Source: Sphingomonas sp. CBMAI 2297
GTDB lineage: Bacteria; Pseudomonadota; Alphaproteobacteria; Sphingomonadales; Sphingomonadaceae
Length of the DNA: 64,000 nt
Assembly: GCF_029870595.1 (NCBI RefSeq)
Contig: NZ_JAPDIR010000001.1
Location: forward strand, 310,001-374,000
Reading direction: 5' to 3'
Each line of letters opens with the position of its first letter. Position 1 is the stretch's first letter. Positions 59,608 to 64,000 of the stretch are shown piece by piece. A program made the position numbers and the translations under genes. Under the pieces are notes generated by a model. That model did no database searches, was not told the origin of the DNA, and saw only the letters and a program-made list of their open reading frames with translations.

Positions 59608-59762
59608 AATTCCTTCCCCGGCCTGCCTAGGGGAGGGGACCGTTCGCGCAGCGAATGGTGGAGGGGCCGCCGTCGTAGACGGCGGTGTGCCACCGCCGCG
59701 CCCGTCCACCACGCCGCTTCGCGCCGCGGCCCCCCTCTCCCAGGCAAGTGCGGGGAGGAATT
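59608..59762. repeat. About 155-bp AATTCCT palindrome
   Basis: Second copy of the family seen at 35627-35777. It starts AATTCCTTCCCC and ends GGGGAGGAATT, with GGTGGAGGG against the inner CCACC arm and a GCCGTCGTAGACGGCGG stem near the centre. It separates the DsbA-like gene from the ABC transporter. Confidence 0.8.
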
Positions 59763-59844
59763 ACTGCCTCGATTTTTGTACCGAGCGGTTGCCGCGCCGC
59801 GTCGCCGCGCTTACTTAGCGGGTCCTTTCCCGGCCGGGGGCATC

Positions 59845-60795
59845 ATGACTGCCATTCTTTCCATAAAGGGCGTGAGCAAGACCTATGGCTCAGGCCACAA
59901 GGCGCTCGATCACGTCGATCTCGAGATCAGGCGGGGCGAGATATTCGCGCTGCTCGGCCCCAATGGCGCGGGCAAGACCACGCTCATCTCGATCATCTGC
60001 GGCATCGTGACGCCGAGCACCGGCACCATCCTGGTCGCCGGGCACGACGCGGTGCGCGAGCCGCGCGCCGCGCGATCGAAGATCGGGCTGGTACCGCAGG
60101 AGATCGCGGTCGACATGTTCTCCACCGTCGGATCGGCGCTGCGCTTCTCGCGCGGCCTGTTCGGCAAGGCGCCCGACCAGGACTTTTGCGACCAGGTGCT
60201 CAAGGACCTGTCGCTCTGGGACAAGCGGGATGCCAAGATCATGGAGCTGTCGGGCGGCATGAAGCGCCGCGTGATGATCGCCAAGGCGCTCAGCCATCAG
60301 CCGGACATCCTGTTCCTCGACGAGCCCACCGCCGGCGTCGACGTGTCGCTCCGTCGCGACATGTGGAAGATGATCGGCAAGCTGCGCGAGCGCGGCACCA
60401 CGATCATCCTCACCACCCATTATATCGAGGAGGCCGAGGAGATGGCCGACCGGGTGGGCGTGATCAACAAGGGCCAGCTGCTCCTCGTCGAGGACAAGAC
60501 CGCGCTGATGAAGAAGCTCGGCAAGCGCGAGCTCGACCTCTCGCTGGTCGAGCCGATGGCGGCGATCCCCGCCGGCCTCGAGGAATGGCATCTCAGCCTC
60601 GAGGACGAGGGCACGCGCCTGCGCTACACCTTCGACGCCCAGGCCGAGCGCACCGGCATCCCCTCGCTGCTCCGCAAGCTCGGCGAGATGGGCATCGCGT
60701 TCAAGGATCTCGACACCTCCAAGTCGAGCCTGGAGGACATCTTCGTCGGGCTGGTCGAACAGCGCGAAACCTCGAACGAGGGAGCCGCCGCATGA
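59845..60795 (+). CDS. ABC-2-type exporter ATP-binding protein
   Basis: ATPase subunit of a DrrA/NodI-like exporter, 316 aa. Walker A is GPNGAGKTT near residue 42; signature LSGGMKRR; Walker [13 protein letters not shown]; switch His in [15 protein letters not shown]. The 85-residue C-terminal part after the NBD is typical of DrrA-like proteins. The cargo is unknown. It overlaps the permease start by four bases. Confidence 0.93.
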   Translation: MTAILSIKGVSKTYGSGHKALDHVDLEIRRGEIFALLGPNGAGKTTLISIICGIVTPSTGTILVAGHDAVREPRAARSKIGLVPQEIAVDMFSTVGSALRFSRGLFGKAPDQDFCDQVLKDLSLWDKRDAKIMELSGGMKRRVMIAKALSHQPDILFLDEPTAGVDVSLRRDMWKMIGKLRERGTTIILTTHYIEEAEEMADRVGVINKGQLLLVEDKTALMKKLGKRELDLSLVEPMAAIPAGLEEWHLSLEDEGTRLRYTFDAQAERTGIPSLLRKLGEMGIAFKDLDTSKSSLEDIFVGLVEQRETSNEGAAA

Positions 60796-61565
60796 CCGGC
60801 ATCAATTTCCACGGCATCTGGGCGATCTACAAGTTCGAGATGGCGCGCACGCTGCGCACGCTCTGGCAGTCGATCGCCACTCCGGTGATCACCACCTCGC
60901 TCTATTTCATCGTGTTCGGCAGCGGCATGGGCAGCCGCATCCCCTCGATCGAGGGGGTGCCCTATGGCAGCTTCATCGTGCCGGGGCTGATCATGCTGTC
61001 GCTGCTCACCCAGAGCGTCGCCAATGCCTCGATCGGCATCTATTTCCCCAAATTCACCGGCACGGTGTTCGAACTGCTCTCGGCGCCGATCTCGGCGGTG
61101 GAGCTGGTGATCGGCTTTGTCGGCGCGGCGGCGACCAAATCGGTGGTGATCGGGCTGATCATCCTGCTCACCTCGGGATTGTTCGTGCCGCTCCGGGTCG
61201 ATCATCCGCTGGCGATGCTCGCCTTCCTGCTGCTCACCTCGATCAGCTTCAGCATGTTCGGCTTCATCATCGGCATCTGGGCCAAGGGCTTCGAGCAGCT
61301 GAACGTCGTGCCGGCGCTGATCCTGACGCCGCTGACCTTTCTCGGCGGCAGCTTCTATCCGCTGAGCTTCCTGCCCGAGCCGTGGCGCACGGTCAGCCTG
61401 TTCAATCCGGTGGCCTATCTGATCAGCGGCTTCCGCTGGGCCTTTTTCGGCGATGTCGGCGATATCGACGTGCGCTGGAGCCTGGGCTTCACCGCCGGCT
61501 TCCTCGCGCTGTGCCTGGGCCTTATCGTCGCGATCTTCCGCACCGGCTACAGGCTCAAGAACTGA
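60792..61565 (+). CDS. ABC-2-type exporter permease
   Basis: Six-helix permease of the ABC2/DrrB type, 257 aa. The family motif [17 protein letters not shown] lies near residue 210, and [17 protein letters not shown] marks the usual loop before the last helices. It is coupled to the ATPase gene at the front, and its stop overlaps the next start as TGATG, so the three genes form an operon. Confidence 0.93.
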   Translation: MTGINFHGIWAIYKFEMARTLRTLWQSIATPVITTSLYFIVFGSGMGSRIPSIEGVPYGSFIVPGLIMLSLLTQSVANASIGIYFPKFTGTVFELLSAPISAVELVIGFVGAAATKSVVIGLIILLTSGLFVPLRVDHPLAMLAFLLLTSISFSMFGFIIGIWAKGFEQLNVVPALILTPLTFLGGSFYPLSFLPEPWRTVSLFNPVAYLISGFRWAFFGDVGDIDVRWSLGFTAGFLALCLGLIVAIFRTGYRLKN

Positions 61566-62215
61566 TGCAACCCTTTCCGCTCGACATCTTCACCGAGCCC
61601 GAGGACGTCGATCCGAACACGCTCGCCAATCTGGGACCCCTGGCGCGCCTTGCGGGCCGCTGGGAAGGCAGGAAGGGAGTCGACATCAACCCCAAGGCCG
61701 ACGGGCCGGAGCAGCGCGAGTTCATCGAGCGGATCGAGTTCGTGCCGATCGACCCGCAGGCGAACGGGCCGCAGCTCTTCTACGGGCTGCGCTACCATAT
61801 CCACATCACCACGGCGGAGGAGGATATCACCTTCCACGACCAGGTGGGCTATTGGCTGTGGGAGCCGGCCACGGGCGTGATCCTGCAGACGCTGGCGATC
61901 CCGCGCGGCCAGGTGCTGCTCGCCGCCGGCAAGGGCGCGCCGGGCGACAAGGCGATCCGGGTGGAGGCGAAGCGCGGGCAGACCAGCTACGGCATCTGCT
62001 CGACCGACTTCCTCGAATATGCCTTCCGCACCGATGCCTATACGATCGATATCGTCTTCGACGACGAGGGCGGCTGGAGCTACGACATCCACACCACGCT
62101 CGAAGTGAAGGGCCAGGGCAGCTTCGACCATCATGACCGCAACGCGCTGCACCGCGTGGGCGATGCCAGGCCCAACCCCTGGGTGCAGATCCTCGCGGCG
62201 CGGGGGGAGCGGTAG
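61565..62215 (+). CDS. FABP-like/heme-binding beta-barrel protein (UPF0678, nitrobindin-like)
   Basis: Cytosolic beta-barrel protein of 216 aa in the DUF1794/THAP4-like family. The LGPLARLAGRWEGRKGVD start and the EFIERIEFVPI and SFDHHDRNALHRV segments are characteristic; some members bind heme through a C-terminal His. The start ATG overlaps the permease stop. Its coupling with an exporter operon may mean a carrier role, but no ligand is known. Confidence 0.87.
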   Translation: MQPFPLDIFTEPEDVDPNTLANLGPLARLAGRWEGRKGVDINPKADGPEQREFIERIEFVPIDPQANGPQLFYGLRYHIHITTAEEDITFHDQVGYWLWEPATGVILQTLAIPRGQVLLAAGKGAPGDKAIRVEAKRGQTSYGICSTDFLEYAFRTDAYTIDIVFDDEGGWSYDIHTTLEVKGQGSFDHHDRNALHRVGDARPNPWVQILAARGER

Positions 62216-62235
62216 GGACTTTCAAGCCGCCCGTT

Positions 62236-62345
62236 TCGTCACCCCGGCCCTGTGCCGGGGTCCACCATGCCGCTCCGACTGTCCGCTGAGCCTCTTGTCC
62301 AGACCTCGCCTCTTGGTGGGGCCCGGAACAAGTCCGGGGTGACGG
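62236..62345. repeat. CGTCACCCC-type inverted repeat
   Basis: A 110-bp divergent copy of the palindrome family, from TCGTCACCCCGGCCC to GTCCGGGGTGACGG. It lies in the short convergent gap between the FABP-like gene and the hydrolase. Confidence 0.7.
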
Positions 62346-62362
62346 GGAAGTGAGGATCGCTG

Positions 62363-64000
62363 CTAGTTCCCCACCACCGGCAGCATGATCGCCGAGCCGG
62401 CGCACACCTTCTGCGTCGCCTTCTGGTAATCGCCCGGCTTGGCCTTGTAGATGTTCGGCACGAAGGTCTGCGGGTTGCGGTCGATCATGGGGAACCAGCT
62501 CGACTGGATCTGGACCATGATCCGGTGGCCCTTCTTGAAGACATGGTCGTGGTCGCGCAGCGGGATCGACCAGTCGGTGACCTGATTGGGCACCAGCGGC
62601 GTCGCCTTTTCGAGCGACTGGAGGTAGCGGCCGCGGCGAACCTCCATCGCGATCGGCAGCTGATAGCCGTTCATCCCCTTGGCATAGGCGCCGAGCGCGG
62701 TCGGCGGCTTCTCATAGTCCTCGGGGAAGACGTCGATCAGCTTGACCACGAAGTCGCTGTCGGTGCCGCTGGTCGCGGCCATCAGGCTGGCGGTGATCGC
62801 GCCGGTCACCGTCAGGTCGCCGTCGAGCGGGGCGCTGACATAGCTCAGCACGTCCGGCCGATACTCGACGAAGCGCTGGTCCTCGGTCTCCCACCAGCGC
62901 CAGTCGGGCGTCGCATAGGTGGCCGACATCGGGCGCGGACGGAAGGGCACCGGGTTGGCCGGGTCGGAGATATATTCGCGGCAGCCTTCGCCCGCGGCCG
63001 GCGCCTGGAACGAGACGCTGCCATCGGCATGGAGGAACAGGCTGCGGCGCGCCGCGCCGGCGAGCGGCCACTGGCTATAGGTCCTCCACTGCCAGCTGCC
63101 CGACTGGAAGCTCTTCAACGCATAATCGGGCTTGGTGCCCTTGCCGTGCAGCCAATAGGCGAAGAAGGGGGCCTCGACCTGCTCCATGAACTGGGTGCCG
63201 CTGTCGACGCCGAACGGAACGCGGCCGAGGGCGTTGCCGGGCGAGCGCCAGCTGCCATGGTTCCACGGGCCGGCGACCATCAGCGCGAGCTTGTCCGGAT
63301 CGTTCTCGCGCTGCTTGTAGAAGATCTGCCAGCTGCCCCAGGGGTCTTCCTGGTCCCAATAGCCGGCGACGTTGAGCGTCGGCACGGTGGTGCGCTTCAG
63401 CGTGTCCGACCAGACCTGCTTCTTCCAGAATTCGTCATAGTCGGGATGCTCGATCATCTCGCGGTAGCGCGGCACCCGGCCCTTGAAATACTTCTCCTCG
63501 ATGTCCGCCGGCGAGCCCGCCTTGAGGAACCATTCATAGGTGTCGTAGCGGTCGTACAGGTCGATGCCGGCATTGGTCTTGTCGGCCTGGAGGCTGTTCA
63601 CCCAGTCGCTGGCATAGGTGAGGCGCATCGCCCCCCAGCGGTGCAGGTCGTCATTCTTCCAATAGTCGGTCCAGGCGGCCTGCGGGCTCACTGCCTTCAG
63701 CGCCGGATGCGGGCGGGCGAGCGCGACCGCGGCGGTGAAGCCGGGATAGGAGACGCCCCACATGCCGACCCTGCCGTTGTTGGGCTTCACATTCTTCACC
63801 AGCCAGTCGATCGAATCATAGGCGTCGGTCGATTCGTCGACGGCGTTCTTGCCGGTCTTGATCTCGGTGGAGAGCGTGAAGGGGCCGCCTTCGGACTGGA
63901 AGCGGCCGCGCATGTCCTGCGAGACGAAGACATAGCCGTCGCGGGCCAGCGCCGCCCAGCTGGCCGGCACGCTCTGCGGCGCGCGGGCCGAGGCGCCATA
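62363..64000 (-). CDS. CocE/NonD-family hydrolase (5' end outside window)
   Basis: Serine hydrolase of the X-Pro dipeptidyl-peptidase/cocaine esterase S15 family. About 545 residues are visible and the frame is open to the window edge, so the true start lies beyond 64000. The nucleophile elbow is GMWGVSYPGF with Ser near residue 95 of the visible part, and the likely His is in GPWNHGSW. The C-terminal jelly-roll (CocE_C) follows, with PVPFRPRPMSATY and DPLSY-like (here DVLSYVSAPLDGDL). Typical size is 600-660 aa. Esterase and peptidase activity both occur in the family. Confidence 0.9.
   Translation of the reverse strand, partial: YGASARAPQSVPASWAALARDGYVFVSQDMRGRFQSEGGPFTLSTEIKTGKNAVDESTDAYDSIDWLVKNVKPNNGRVGMWGVSYPGFTAAVALARPHPALKAVSPQAAWTDYWKNDDLHRWGAMRLTYASDWVNSLQADKTNAGIDLYDRYDTYEWFLKAGSPADIEEKYFKGRVPRYREMIEHPDYDEFWKKQVWSDTLKRTTVPTLNVAGYWDQEDPWGSWQIFYKQRENDPDKLALMVAGPWNHGSWRSPGNALGRVPFGVDSGTQFMEQVEAPFFAYWLHGKGTKPDYALKSFQSGSWQWRTYSQWPLAGAARRSLFLHADGSVSFQAPAAGEGCREYISDPANPVPFRPRPMSATYATPDWRWWETEDQRFVEYRPDVLSYVSAPLDGDLTVTGAITASLMAATSGTDSDFVVKLIDVFPEDYEKPPTALGAYAKGMNGYQLPIAMEVRRGRYLQSLEKATPLVPNQVTDWSIPLRDHDHVFKKGHRIMVQIQSSWFPMIDRNPQTFVPNIYKAKPGDYQKATQKVCAGSAIMLPVVGN

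Noticed and set aside
1-64000. CRISPR arrays, tRNA genes, prophage or IS transposases
   Set aside because: No regularly spaced repeats, cloverleaf-like sequence, integrase or transposase motifs were seen on either strand.

Overview
This window reads as a contiguous piece of chromosome from a high-GC alphaproteobacterium, most likely Sphingomonas or a close relative (Sphingomonadaceae). Signs of this are the order rnd-lptC-lptA-lptB-rpoN, the serC-serA-hisZ run, divK beside a DUF3572 gene, ileS-lspA-DUF3035, RNase E with a C-terminal GWW motif, a RidA/HAD pair, and many short palindromic repeats between genes. No rRNA, tRNA, CRISPR array, prophage or transposase gene was recognised. The taxonomic call is inference from gene content, not from a marker search.

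Layout. 1-9 kb: the 3' part of nudC, an XRE regulator with a membrane partner, pheA, a membrane-anchored cytochrome c, a complete yfiR-yfiN-yfiB c-di-GMP signalling operon, a LOG-family protein and an extensin-like lipoprotein. 8.2-12.4 kb: serine synthesis (serC, serA) behind a structured leader that resembles the alphaproteobacterial serC RNA motif, then hisZ. 13-20 kb: a mannitol/fructuronate-type dehydrogenase, a secreted protein with two retropepsin-like domains, and two parts of the Lhr-Core DNA repair cassette (helicase and exonuclease) facing away from each other with an uncharacterised 221-aa protein between them. 20-26.5 kb: sigma-54, LptBAC, RNase D and a TerC-family protein. 26.7-36 kb: a cold-shock protein with a long Gly-rich domain, an Lrp regulator, an S41 peptidase, transporters, the third Lhr-Core cassette part (ATP-dependent ligase) beside a membrane metallophosphoesterase, and Dps. 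35.9-40 kb: rpmG, divK, HAD, RidA, TorF-like porin and lspA. 40-48 kb: ileS, ribF, M19 dipeptidase, folA and thyA. 48-59 kb: a lipoprotein methyltransferase, prfB, PBP1A, an AmiC-type amidase, rne with a long leader, an M48/TPR protease and a DsbA-like oxidoreductase. 59.8-64 kb: an ABC-2 exporter, a FABP-like protein and the 3' part of a CocE/NonD hydrolase.

How the genes work together. Several groups act in one process: envelope building (lptABC, PBP1A, amidase, lspA, M48 protease, DsbA-like protein), one-carbon and dTMP supply (serA/serC, folA, thyA), RNA turnover (rne, rnd, cold-shock protein), c-di-GMP control (yfiRNB), cell-cycle signalling (divK) and DNA damage repair (Lhr-Core helicase, exonuclease, ligase).

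The intergenic space is unusual. At least nine places carry roughly 80-150 bp imperfect inverted repeats that end in CGTCATCCC/GGGATGACG-type arms. Two others carry about 150-bp palindromes bounded by AATTCCT/AGGAATT. A separate 95-bp element occurs twice, downstream of two unrelated genes, and matches no family I can name.
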